NCBI RefSeq assembly: GCF_029436685.1
Contig: NZ_JAROCY010000006.1
Location: forward strand, 62,001-126,000
Origin: Novosphingobium cyanobacteriorum
GTDB lineage: Bacteria; Pseudomonadota; Alphaproteobacteria; Sphingomonadales; Sphingomonadaceae
DNA: 64,000 bases
Reading direction: 5' to 3'
The notes under the pieces are model-generated. The model made no database searches. It was not told the DNA's origin and saw nothing but the letters and a program-made list of their open reading frames with translations. Of this stretch, positions 23,736-34,192 are shown piece by piece; the stretch's first letter is position 1; the number at the start of each line of letters is the position of its first letter. The translations under genes were made by a program, and so were the position numbers.

Positions 23736-25829
23736 TCACGCCGGCACGCCCAGCTGCCACAGGATGAAGGCGAATTCCTCGGCGGTTTCCTTCAGCGATT
23801 CGAACCGGCCTGACTTGCCGCCATGCCCTGCGCCCATGTTGGTCTTGAGCAGCAGCTCGCTGTCGCAGGTCTTCACTTCGCGCAGCTTCGCCACCCATTT
23901 GGCCGGCTCCCAATAGGTCACGCGCGGATCGTTCAGGCCTGCGGTCACCAGCATCGGCGGATAGGCCTGCGGCTTGACCTGGTCATAGGGCGAATAGGAC
24001 CGAATCAGCTCGAATGCCGCCGCATCCTCGATCGGGTTGCCCCATTCGGGCCACTCTCCGGGGGTCAGCGGCAGGCTCTCGTCCAGCATGGTGTTGAGCA
24101 CGTCGACAAAGGGCACGTGCGCCGCCACTGCGCCCCACAGGCCTGGATCGGAATTGACCACCGCGCCCATCAGCTCGCCTCCTGCCGATCCGCCCGCGAT
24201 GGCGATCTTGCCCTCTGCGGTGAAGCCGCGCTCCACCAGCCCCTTCGCCACATCGACGAAATCGTTAAAGGTGTTGGTGCGCTTTTCCAGCTTGCCGTCC
24301 TTGTACCAGCGGCGGCCCATGTCGTCGCCACCACGAATATGCGCGATGGCATAGGCGAAGCCGCGGTCGACAAGACTCAGCCGCGTGGTGGAAAAGCCCG
24401 GCCCGATGGCGATGCCATAGGCACCATAGCCATAGAGATAGAGCGGCCCACCCTGCTCGCGGCCCTTGCGCCACACCACCGAGACCGGGATGGCCGTGCC
24501 ATCGCGTGCAGTGATCTCAAGCCGCGCGGATTCATAAAGCGAAGCATCATACCCGCTGGGGATTTCCTGCGTCTTCAGCAGCTCCAGCCGCCGCTCCGCC
24601 ACGTGATAGTCATAGGTAGACGCGGGGCTGACCATCGATTCATAGCTGATGCGCAGCTTTTCCATCGCCCATTCGGGGTTGTCCCCCAGCGAGGCTTCGT
24701 AACTCGCTTCCGGGAAGGCGATGGGCTCCACCCGCGCAGGCTCGTCGTAGTATCGCACCTCGATCCGGTCGAGCCCGCGCACCCGGCCTTCCACCACATA
24801 GAAATCGCGAAACAGATCGAACCCCGTCAGGTAGAAATCGTCGCTGCCCTCGATCAGGGTGGACCATTCGCCGGGCTGCGCCAGCGGTGCGGTCGCCAGC
24901 CGGAAGTTCTCATGGCTGTCGTTGGTATGGATGTAGAGCACGCCCTCGCGCTCATCGACGTCATACTCCACGCCCACCTGCCGTTCCCGCACCAGGATGG
25001 GCGTGGCAAGCGGATCGGCGGCGGGAATCAGCCGCACTTCACTGGTCTCGTGATCGCCGGTGGAGATCACCACCCACTTCTCGTTGGCAGAAAGCCCGGC
25101 AGACACGCGGAAGCCCTCGTCGTCCTCGTGATAGAGTTCGACGTCGTCCGACAGCGGCTTGCCCAGCCAGTGCAGCCGGGCATTGTCGGTCCGCCAGTTC
25201 TCGTTGGCGAGGCTGTAGATCAGCGCGCTGTCGTCCGCGACCCATACGAGACCCGAGAGCGTGCCCGGAATCTCGTCGGCCAGCACTTCGCCTGTGGCGA
25301 TCACCTTTACCCGCGCGGTGAAGCGTTCCGATCCGTTGTCATCCACCGACCACGCCAGCAGCTTGCCATTGGCGGAAACAGAGATCGCGCCCAGCCGGAA
25401 ATATTCCTTGCCCTCGGCCAGCGCCACTTCGTCAAGGATCAGTTCGTCCGCGCTGCCATCATCGGGGGTGCCCACCGGGCGGCGCCACCACTTCTTGTAT
25501 TCCGCCCCTTCCTCGTACTCGATCCAGTAGAGGAACGCGCCGTCCTTCTGCGGCACCGACTTGTCCGCTTCCTTGATCCGTGCACGCATTTCCTTGAACA
25601 GCGCATCGATCGTCGGCTGCTGCGGCTTCATCCGCGCCTCGAACCAGGCGTTCTCGGCTTCCAGGTGCGCCAGCACCGCCTTGTCGGTCACTTCCGGGTA
25701 ACCGGGATCGCGCAACCAGGCGTAATCATCGGTCACGGTCACGCCATGACGGGTGAAGCTGTGCGGCTTCTTCGCGGCGAGCGGAGGTGTTGCGGGGACG
25801 GGAGCGACAGGAGGGGTGTTATCGGCCAT
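23736..25829 (-). CDS. ptrB: Oligopeptidase B (S9A prolyl oligopeptidase family)
   Basis: The protein of about 697 residues has an N-terminal beta-propeller (about 70-420) and a C-terminal alpha/beta-hydrolase domain. The nucleophile is S548 in AGGSAGGELMG, the Asp lies in VTAGLNDPRV and the His in MGAGHGGKSGR. It cleaves short peptides after basic residues. GYGAYGIAIGPGFS is the usual oxyanion region. No signal peptide is evident, so it is cytoplasmic or exported by an unclear route. The start at 25829 is chosen over 25838. The gene diverges from the M24 peptidase with about 50 bp between them. Confidence 0.94.
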   Translation of the reverse strand: MADNTPPVAPVPATPPLAAKKPHSFTRHGVTVTDDYAWLRDPGYPEVTDKAVLAHLEAENAWFEARMKPQQPTIDALFKEMRARIKEADKSVPQKDGAFLYWIEYEEGAEYKKWWRRPVGTPDDGSADELILDEVALAEGKEYFRLGAISVSANGKLLAWSVDDNGSERFTARVKVIATGEVLADEIPGTLSGLVWVADDSALIYSLANENWRTDNARLHWLGKPLSDDVELYHEDDEGFRVSAGLSANEKWVVISTGDHETSEVRLIPAADPLATPILVRERQVGVEYDVDEREGVLYIHTNDSHENFRLATAPLAQPGEWSTLIEGSDDFYLTGFDLFRDFYVVEGRVRGLDRIEVRYYDEPARVEPIAFPEASYEASLGDNPEWAMEKLRISYESMVSPASTYDYHVAERRLELLKTQEIPSGYDASLYESARLEITARDGTAIPVSVVWRKGREQGGPLYLYGYGAYGIAIGPGFSTTRLSLVDRGFAYAIAHIRGGDDMGRRWYKDGKLEKRTNTFNDFVDVAKGLVERGFTAEGKIAIAGGSAGGELMGAVVNSDPGLWGAVAAHVPFVDVLNTMLDESLPLTPGEWPEWGNPIEDAAAFELIRSYSPYDQVKPQAYPPMLVTAGLNDPRVTYWEPAKWVAKLREVKTCDSELLLKTNMGAGHGGKSGRFESLKETAEEFAFILWQLGVPA

Positions 25830-25882
25830 CACCCGCATCTATGTTGCAGCTGTAACCACCGCAACCCGGACTCGCAGATCCC

Positions 25883-27688
25883 ATGCTGATGAACACGCAC
25901 GAAGCCCGCGTCGACGCCCTGCGAAAGGAGCTGGCCCGCCAGAACCTCGACGGCTTCGTCATCCCCATCTCCGACGAGCACATGAGCGAATATGTCGGCG
26001 CCTATGCCCAGCGGCTCGAATGGCTGACCGGCTTCGGCGGATCGGCCGGCAGCGCCGTGGTGCTGAAGGATGAGGCGGCGATCTTCGTCGACGGGCGCTA
26101 TACCCTGCAGGTGCGCGAACAGGTCGATGGCCGGCTCTTCGCCTACGAATCCGTACCGCAGACCAGCGTGGCCGCATGGCTGGGCGAACATGCGCCCGAA
26201 GGCGCGCGCATCGGCTACGACGCATGGCTGCATTCCAAGGGCTGGGCCGAAAGCGCGGCCCGCGCCTTGGCCGCCCGCAACGCCACGCTGGTGGCGGTGG
26301 AGCGCAACCCCATCGACGCGATCTGGCAGGACCGGCCGCAGCCCTCGCTCGCCCCCGCCGTCCCCCACGCCAGCGAGGTCGCGGGCCGGAGCGCGACCGA
26401 CAAGCGCGCCGAAGTGGCCGAATGGCTCGCCACCAAGGGCCATGACGCCGCCGTCATCTCCGCGCTCGATTCGGTGGCGTGGCTGCTCAACATCCGGGGC
26501 GAGGACGTCTCGCGCACGCCGGTCGCGCTCTCGTTCGTGCTCGCCCATGCCGATGGCACCGCAGACCTGTTCATCGCCCCCGAAAAGGTCACGCCTGACC
26601 TTGTCGCGCACCTCGGCAACGCGGTGCGGGTGCAGCCGCGCGAGGCCTTCGTCCCCATGCTTCAGGGCCTGGCCGGCAAGACCGTGGCGGTCGACCCGGA
26701 ACGCGCCGTCGCCGCGATCTGGAAGGCGCTGGAGGATGCCGGCGCGAAGACCGTGGCGGTCACCGATCCCACGGTGCTGCCCAAGGCGATCAAGAACCCG
26801 GTCGAACAGGCCGGCCACCGCGCCGCGCAGGCGCGTGACGGGGCGGCCATCTCGCGCTTCCTTCACTGGCTGTCGGTCGCCGCGCCCAAGGGTGGCGAGA
26901 CCGAACTCTCCGCCGCCGCCGCCCTGCAGGCGGAGCGCGAGAAGACCGGCCAGCTGCGCGATCTGTCGTTCGACACCATCTCCGCCGCCGGGCCCAACGG
27001 GGCCAGCCCGCACTACAAGGTGGACGAGCACACCAACCGCCCGATCGAGCCGAACAGCGTCTACCTCGTCGATTCGGGCGGCCAGTATCTCGATGGCACC
27101 ACCGACATCACCCGCACCGTGTGGATCGGCCCCGATGCGCCGCCAGCCGAAGTGAAGGACCGCTTCACCCGCGTGCTGAAGGGCCACATCGCGCTGGCCC
27201 GCGCCGTGTTCCCGCGCGGCACCAACGGCAGCCAGCTCGATACCCTCGCGCGCCAGTTCCTTTGGTCCGCCGGGCTCGATTACGCGCACGGCACCGGCCA
27301 TGGCGTGGGCAGCTTCCTCGCGGTGCACGAAGGGCCGCAGCGCATCGCCAAGGCCAGCGGCGGGCAGGCTGGCACCGGGCAGGAGCTGCTGCCCGGCATG
27401 ATTCTCTCCAACGAGCCGGGCTATTACAAGGCCGGCGAATACGGCATCCGCATCGAAAACCTGATCCTGGTCGAGGACCGCCGGATCGAAGGCGCGGACG
27501 GCGCGTACATGGGCTTCGAAACGCTCACCTTCGCTCCCATCGATCGCACTCTGGTGGACCTGTCCCTGCTCACCGGCGAGGAGCGTGGATGGTGGAACGA
27601 CTATCATGCGCAAGTCCGGGCCCTGCTCGCGCCCCAGCTTGCGGGCGATGACCTGGCCTGGCTGGAGACGGCCTGCGCCCCGCTTTGA
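25883..27688 (+). CDS. M24B aminopeptidase P family protein
   Basis: The 601-residue protein has three domains, as in long-form aminopeptidase P: two creatinase-N-like domains (1-310) and a pita-bread catalytic domain (about 320-540). Metal ligands are D397 and D408 in VDSGGQYLDGTTDITRT, the His in GTGHGVGSFLAVHE, and Glu in SNEPGYY and RIENL. It releases N-terminal residues before proline. It is cytoplasmic. The start could be 25883 or 25889 (two ATGs). It is divergent from ptrB, so a shared promoter region serves two peptidases. Confidence 0.95.
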   Translation: MLMNTHEARVDALRKELARQNLDGFVIPISDEHMSEYVGAYAQRLEWLTGFGGSAGSAVVLKDEAAIFVDGRYTLQVREQVDGRLFAYESVPQTSVAAWLGEHAPEGARIGYDAWLHSKGWAESAARALAARNATLVAVERNPIDAIWQDRPQPSLAPAVPHASEVAGRSATDKRAEVAEWLATKGHDAAVISALDSVAWLLNIRGEDVSRTPVALSFVLAHADGTADLFIAPEKVTPDLVAHLGNAVRVQPREAFVPMLQGLAGKTVAVDPERAVAAIWKALEDAGAKTVAVTDPTVLPKAIKNPVEQAGHRAAQARDGAAISRFLHWLSVAAPKGGETELSAAAALQAEREKTGQLRDLSFDTISAAGPNGASPHYKVDEHTNRPIEPNSVYLVDSGGQYLDGTTDITRTVWIGPDAPPAEVKDRFTRVLKGHIALARAVFPRGTNGSQLDTLARQFLWSAGLDYAHGTGHGVGSFLAVHEGPQRIAKASGGQAGTGQELLPGMILSNEPGYYKAGEYGIRIENLILVEDRRIEGADGAYMGFETLTFAPIDRTLVDLSLLTGEERGWWNDYHAQVRALLAPQLAGDDLAWLETACAPL

Positions 27689-27698
27689 CGGCACATTT

Positions 27699-27713
27699 GT
27701 TCATGATATGTTC
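27699..27713 (+). promoter_or_regulatory. LexA-type SOS box upstream of the VOC gene
   Basis: GTTC-ATGATAT-GTTC (27699-27713) is an exact match to the alphaproteobacterial LexA direct repeat GTTC-N7-GTTC. Its flanks also match (TTT before, AT-rich spacer ending TG). It lies 31 nt before the ATG of the VOC gene and overlaps a possible -35 TTGTTC. Confidence 0.7.
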
Positions 27714-27744
27714 CGTAGATCGACTCGGATGAAAGGAACACGTC

Positions 27745-28119
27745 ATGATCGGATACATCACGCTCGGCACCAATGATCTCGCTCGCGGGGCCGCCTTCTA
27801 TGACGCCCTGGCCGCTGAACTCGGCGTGGGGCGCATGATGGAATGGGACCACGCAATTGCCTGGGGCACGCCCGGCGGCAGCGCGGGCATCGGGCTGACG
27901 CGCCCATTCGATAGCGGCCCTGCCACGGTCGGCAACGGCGTGATGGTCGCGCTCGAGGCAAAGGATGCCGAACAGGTGCAGCGGCTCCATGCCATCGCGC
28001 TGGCCCATGGTGGCGTGTGTGAAGGTGCGCCCGGTCCGCGCGGCGAGGGCGGCGGGTTCTACGCCGCCTATTTCCGTGATCCGGACGGCAACAAGCTCAA
28101 CGCCTTCGTCATGGGCTGA
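27745..28119 (+). CDS. VOC (glyoxalase/bleomycin-resistance) family protein
   Basis: The 124-residue protein has the two beta-alpha-beta-beta-beta modules of the VOC superfamily: IGYITLGTNDLARGAAFYDALAAELG at the start and FYAAYFRDPDGNKLNAFV at the end. The glyoxalase metal pattern is not fully conserved: no histidine occupies the usual first position, so this is probably not a true lactoylglutathione lyase. AAAGGAACACGTC precedes the ATG. The upstream LexA-type box suggests induction by DNA damage, which is inferred. Confidence 0.88.
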   Translation: MIGYITLGTNDLARGAAFYDALAAELGVGRMMEWDHAIAWGTPGGSAGIGLTRPFDSGPATVGNGVMVALEAKDAEQVQRLHAIALAHGGVCEGAPGPRGEGGGFYAAYFRDPDGNKLNAFVMG

Positions 28120-28130
28120 TGCAAAGGTTC

Positions 28131-28180
28131 GCGACAAACTGCGACAAAGTTTCACCCCTCGCGGCATAGTTGCGCGACAA
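28131..28180 (+). promoter_or_regulatory. GCGACAA repeat operator and putative promoter of the EF-hand gene
   Basis: GCGACAAACT (28131-28140) and GCGACAAAGT (28141-28150) are tandem with a 10-bp period, and a third GCGACAA occurs at 28174-28180. Seventeen nt after the second unit lies CATAGT (28165-28170), a passable -10, so the second repeat replaces the -35 as in PhoB-class activation. The same tandem pair occurs at 10725-10743. An OmpR-type regulator is encoded 0.9 kb downstream. Confidence 0.5.
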
Positions 28181-28336
28181 TCGGCACCTATATCGTTGGT
28201 CAAGGAAGTCGCGGGGCGGCCTGATCCAGTCCCCCCTTGAAATCTGGCCACCAAACCGGCGGGTCATTCCCCTCCCCCTGTGCCCGCCGGGGCAGCTCCG
28301 CGGCTTTCTCCCCCCTTTCCCCGAGGACTGACCACG

Positions 28337-29020
28337 ATGAGGAAGTTCACACTCGCCGCCACTGCCGCGATCCTGGCAACGGCAGGCACCGCCGCTTATG
28401 TCGCCTCCCCCGCCTATGCCCAGATGGCGGGCGGAAAGGGTTGGGATCGCAACGCCACGATCACCTGGGCCGATGCCAAGGCCAAGGCCGATGCGGCATG
28501 GACGCGCCTTGACGTCAACGGCGATGGCAAGCTCGACCAGGCCGACCGCGACTCCAGGATGGGCCAGATGTTCGACCGGATCGACACAAACCACGATGGT
28601 TCGATCAGCCGCAACGAGTTCATGGCCCATCACAAGGGCATGATGGACCATGGCAAGCCGGGCGCGATGCCGCCCCCGCCCCCGGGCGAAGGACCGATGG
28701 CGGGCAAGGGCCATGGCTGGCGTCATGGCGGCCCCGGCGGAATGGGGCCAGACCACGGCGCGATGGCCATGCTCGGGATGGCCGATACGAACCACGATGG
28801 CGCCGTCAGCCGCGCCGAATACGACGATTCGATAAAGGCCATGTTCGACAAGGCTGATGCCAACCATGATGGCAAGGTCACACCCGAGGAACGGCGTGCC
28901 GCGATGATGCAGATGCACGGCCGCATGGGCGGCCCGGGCGGGCAGATGAACGGCGGCATGGGTCGCGGCCTTGGCGGCGACATGATTCCACCCCCGCCTC
29001 CGGGCGATGACGGCGAGTGA
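28337..29020 (+). CDS. Secreted EF-hand calcium-binding protein
   Basis: The 227-residue precursor has a signal peptide (to about ASPAYA, residue 28). Four canonical EF-hand loops follow: DVNGDGKLDQAD (59-70), DTNHDGSISRNE (83-94), DTNHDGAVSRAE (150-161) and DANHDGKVTPEE (174-185), each with acidic residues at 1, 3, 5 and 12 positions or near equivalents. A Pro/Gly/Met/His-rich linker joins the pairs (PPPPPGEGP, GGPGGMG) and a Met-Gly-rich tail ends the protein. It should bind calcium in the periplasm. It precedes an OmpR-type response regulator and sensor kinase, so it may be their target or a co-sensor. Confidence 0.9.
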   Translation: MRKFTLAATAAILATAGTAAYVASPAYAQMAGGKGWDRNATITWADAKAKADAAWTRLDVNGDGKLDQADRDSRMGQMFDRIDTNHDGSISRNEFMAHHKGMMDHGKPGAMPPPPPGEGPMAGKGHGWRHGGPGGMGPDHGAMAMLGMADTNHDGAVSRAEYDDSIKAMFDKADANHDGKVTPEERRAAMMQMHGRMGGPGGQMNGGMGRGLGGDMIPPPPPGDDGE

Positions 29021-29077
29021 GCCGAAGCGCCTGCGTGATTTGAAACCCAGCGCCATTTTCGGCTAGGACCGGGGCCG

Positions 29078-29809
29078 ATGACCGAAACCACTGCCACCCG
29101 CATCCTGCTTGTCGACGACGAAGCTGCGCTGCGCGAACCCCTGGCGGACTACCTCGTCCGCCAGGGGTTCGGCGTGACCCAGGCCGGCAGCGCGGCGGAA
29201 GCCCGCGGCCTCATCGCCGAGGAGAGCTTCGACCTCGTGCTGCTCGACATCATGATGCCGGGCGAAGATGGCCTGTCGCTGTGCCGGCACCTTGCGGAAA
29301 CGCGCCACCTCCCGGTCATCTTCATCACCGCAAAGGGTGAAGCGACCGACCGCATCGTCGGGCTGGAAATCGGCGGCGACGACTATGTGGTAAAGCCCTT
29401 CGATCCGCGCGAACTGGTTGCCCGTATCCGCAGTGTGCTGCGCCGTGCCGGTCGCGCCGTGCCCGATGAGGGCGAGGCGGTGTGCTTCGAATTTGAAGGC
29501 TGGCGGCTCGATCCGCTCAAGCGCCGCCTGACCGATGGCGAAGGTGCGGTCGTGGCCATTTCCTCGGCCGAGTTTCGCCTGCTCATGGCCTTCCTTGAAC
29601 ATCCACGCCAGGTGCTCGACCGCGACCGTCTGCTCGACATGGTGCAGGGCCGCGAGGCGCACCTGTTCGACCGCGCGGTGGACAACCAGATCAGCCGCCT
29701 GCGTCGCAAGATCGAGGTGGACAGCCGCAACCCGCAGATGATCCAGACCGTCTGGGGTGGCGGCTACATGCTTGCTGCCGAAGTCCGCAAGGTGCCGGCG
29801 CGCGCGTGA
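29078..29809 (+). CDS. OmpR/PhoB-family response regulator
   Basis: The 243-residue protein has a receiver domain with phospho-acceptor D57 (LVLLDIMMPGEDG), acidic pair D13-D14 and K87 (ITAKGE). A C-terminal winged-helix domain follows (about 135-235; FRLLMAFLEHPRQVLDRDRLL, NQISRLRRKIE). It binds DNA as a dimer at direct repeats. Its stop overlaps the histidine kinase start (TGATG). It lies 57 nt after the EF-hand gene. The tandem GCGACAA repeats upstream of that gene are candidate targets. Confidence 0.95.
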   Translation: MTETTATRILLVDDEAALREPLADYLVRQGFGVTQAGSAAEARGLIAEESFDLVLLDIMMPGEDGLSLCRHLAETRHLPVIFITAKGEATDRIVGLEIGGDDYVVKPFDPRELVARIRSVLRRAGRAVPDEGEAVCFEFEGWRLDPLKRRLTDGEGAVVAISSAEFRLLMAFLEHPRQVLDRDRLLDMVQGREAHLFDRAVDNQISRLRRKIEVDSRNPQMIQTVWGGGYMLAAEVRKVPARA

Positions 29810-31248
29810 TGGCCACGCCGCCCCATTCCTCGCGCATGCCGCAGGTTCCGCGCAGCCTGCAGGGCCAGATCATGCTGGCCATCGCCGTCGCGCTGCTTGT
29901 GGCGCAGGGCATTTCCGCCGCGCTGATCTGGCGGGCCCAGCATGAACGGCACATGATGGGGCTGGTCAACGCCGCCGCCTTCCGTCTGATCGGTGATCGC
30001 ATGCTGCCGGCCACGCCGGCAGAAGGGCGCGGTCGGCGCCGCCCTCCACTGCCTGACGACGGCTTTCGCCTGCCGCGCCCGCTGCGGCTCCAGATCACCT
30101 CCGCCTCGCCATGGCAGGATGGGGACCGCCGGCGCGAGGACATCGAATCCGAACTGCACGAGGTATTCGAGGCGCAGGGCGTGGCCTCGGGCGAACTGCT
30201 GGTGATCCAGCGCGATCCGCATCGCGATCCTGTGATCGACGATTGGCTGGAACAGACGCGCCGTCGCTTCGAACGGCTCGGCTGGTGGGAAGGCCAGCCG
30301 ACTTTGGTGATCGCCGCCGTCCGCCGTGGCGATGGTCAATGGCTGGCGGCGCGCTTGATCGTGCCTGCAACCGAACGACACGTCCTGCTCTCGCTCATGG
30401 GGCAGACGATCCTGCTCTACTTCGTGCTTATCGGTGCGGTGGCGCTGATCCTGCGCCGCATCGTTCGCCCGCTCAAGGCGTTGACCCGGCGGGTCGAGGT
30501 CTTCGCCCGCGAACGCAGCCTCGATGGTCAGCTCGTGCCTGAAGGTCCGGAGGACGTGCGCCACCTGGTGGAGGCGCACAACCAGATGGAAGGCCGCATC
30601 GCCGCGCTGCTCGATGAAAAGGACGTGATGCTCGGCGCCATCGGGCATGACCTGAAGACCCCGCTCGCCGCCCTGCGCGTGCGCATCGAGGCGGTGGACG
30701 ACGACGCCGAGCGCGGGAAGATGGCCGCCACCATCGAGGACATCAACCGCTCGCTCGACGACATCCTCTCGCTTGCTCGCGTCGGCCGCCCCACCGACCC
30801 GGTCGAAGCCACCGAGCTTTCCGCGCTCATCTCTGACGTGGTTGGCGAATACGAGGACATGGGCGACGACGTCACCCTGCTTGATACCCAGCGCATGGTC
30901 GGCCGCGTCCGCGCCACCTGGCTGCGCCGCGCGCTGCGCAACCTTGTCTCCAACGCCCTGCGCTATGGCACTCGCGCCCGCGTGGCCCTCGTCCGACAAG
31001 GCGATTGGGCGGTGCTGACCGTGGAAGATGATGGCCCCGGCATCCCGGAAAGCGAGATCGCGCGGATGATGGAGCCGTTCAACCGGCTCGAGAGCTCGCG
31101 CAACAGCGGCACCGGCGGTGCCGGCCTTGGCCTTACCCTCGCGCGCGCCATTGCCGATCAGCACGGCGGCGCGCTGATCGTGGCCAACCGCATCGAAGGC
31201 GGCGCGGTGCGCGGCCTCGTCGCCACGCTGCGCCTGCCGCTCGCCTGA
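29809..31248 (+). CDS. Sensor histidine kinase
   Basis: The protein of about 479 residues has a first transmembrane helix (about 20-42), a periplasmic domain of about 140 residues, a second helix (LLSLMGQTILLYFVLIGAVALIL), HAMP, HisKA and HATPase. The phospho-accepting H280 lies in AIGHDLKTPL. ATPase boxes are RALRNLVSNALRYG, DDGPGIPESE and GTGGAGLGLTLARAIADQHGG. It should autophosphorylate and pass phosphate to the preceding regulator. The sensor domain is Arg-rich with an ARRPPLPDDGF-type loop; the signal is unknown, but the neighbouring EF-hand protein hints at divalent cations or envelope stress. An alternative GTG start is at 29806. Confidence 0.94.
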   Translation: MATPPHSSRMPQVPRSLQGQIMLAIAVALLVAQGISAALIWRAQHERHMMGLVNAAAFRLIGDRMLPATPAEGRGRRRPPLPDDGFRLPRPLRLQITSASPWQDGDRRREDIESELHEVFEAQGVASGELLVIQRDPHRDPVIDDWLEQTRRRFERLGWWEGQPTLVIAAVRRGDGQWLAARLIVPATERHVLLSLMGQTILLYFVLIGAVALILRRIVRPLKALTRRVEVFARERSLDGQLVPEGPEDVRHLVEAHNQMEGRIAALLDEKDVMLGAIGHDLKTPLAALRVRIEAVDDDAERGKMAATIEDINRSLDDILSLARVGRPTDPVEATELSALISDVVGEYEDMGDDVTLLDTQRMVGRVRATWLRRALRNLVSNALRYGTRARVALVRQGDWAVLTVEDDGPGIPESEIARMMEPFNRLESSRNSGTGGAGLGLTLARAIADQHGGALIVANRIEGGAVRGLVATLRLPLA

Positions 31249-31358
31249 ACCTTCCCGCCCGCGCCCTCCCGCAAAGGCTCTCGCCACGCCCGGGATTGGT
31301 TGCTAGTGCAACCGCCTTCGCCGCATGCGCGGCCCAGTCTCCGGGAGAATCCCTGCCC

Positions 31359-34040
<2,682 letters not shown>

Positions 34041-34061
34041 GGCCTGAAGGCCGGTCTTAAG

Positions 34062-34084
34062 CTGTTTCGGTTACACCGAAACAG
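34062..34084 (+). terminator. Hairpin immediately after the M1 peptidase gene
   Basis: CTGTTTCGGT (34062-34071) and ACCGAAACAG (34075-34084) form a perfect 10-bp stem with a 3-nt loop, 21 nt after the stop. There is no T-run. It may act with the larger inverted repeat at 34089-34168 to separate the convergent genes. Confidence 0.5.
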
Positions 34085-34088
34085 GGAC

Positions 34089-34168
34089 GGCACCGGCCCG
34101 CTCCCACGCCCGGCCACCCAACGAGATTGTATGCCCTGGGTGGCCGGGCGGAGGGGCGGGCCGGTGCC
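34089..34168. repeat. Long inverted repeat (two 32-nt arms) between convergent genes
   Basis: The arms 34089-34120 and 34137-34168 are complementary at 29 of 32 positions, with one further G-U pair possible, around a 16-nt loop (34121-34136). The outer ends are GGCACCGGCCCGC and GCGGGCCGGTGCC. The element ends 24 nt before the stop of the minus-strand ATPase gene. It can form a very stable hairpin in either transcript, so it may be a bidirectional terminator or a degenerate mobile palindrome. Confidence 0.85.
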
Positions 34169-34192
34169 GCCTCCCACGTCAGTGGACCAAAT

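Noticed and set aside
23823-27694. Long opposite-strand frames over ptrB (688 codons) and the M24 peptidase (621 codons)
   Set aside because: Both lie antisense to genes with complete catalytic motifs and have no domain content.
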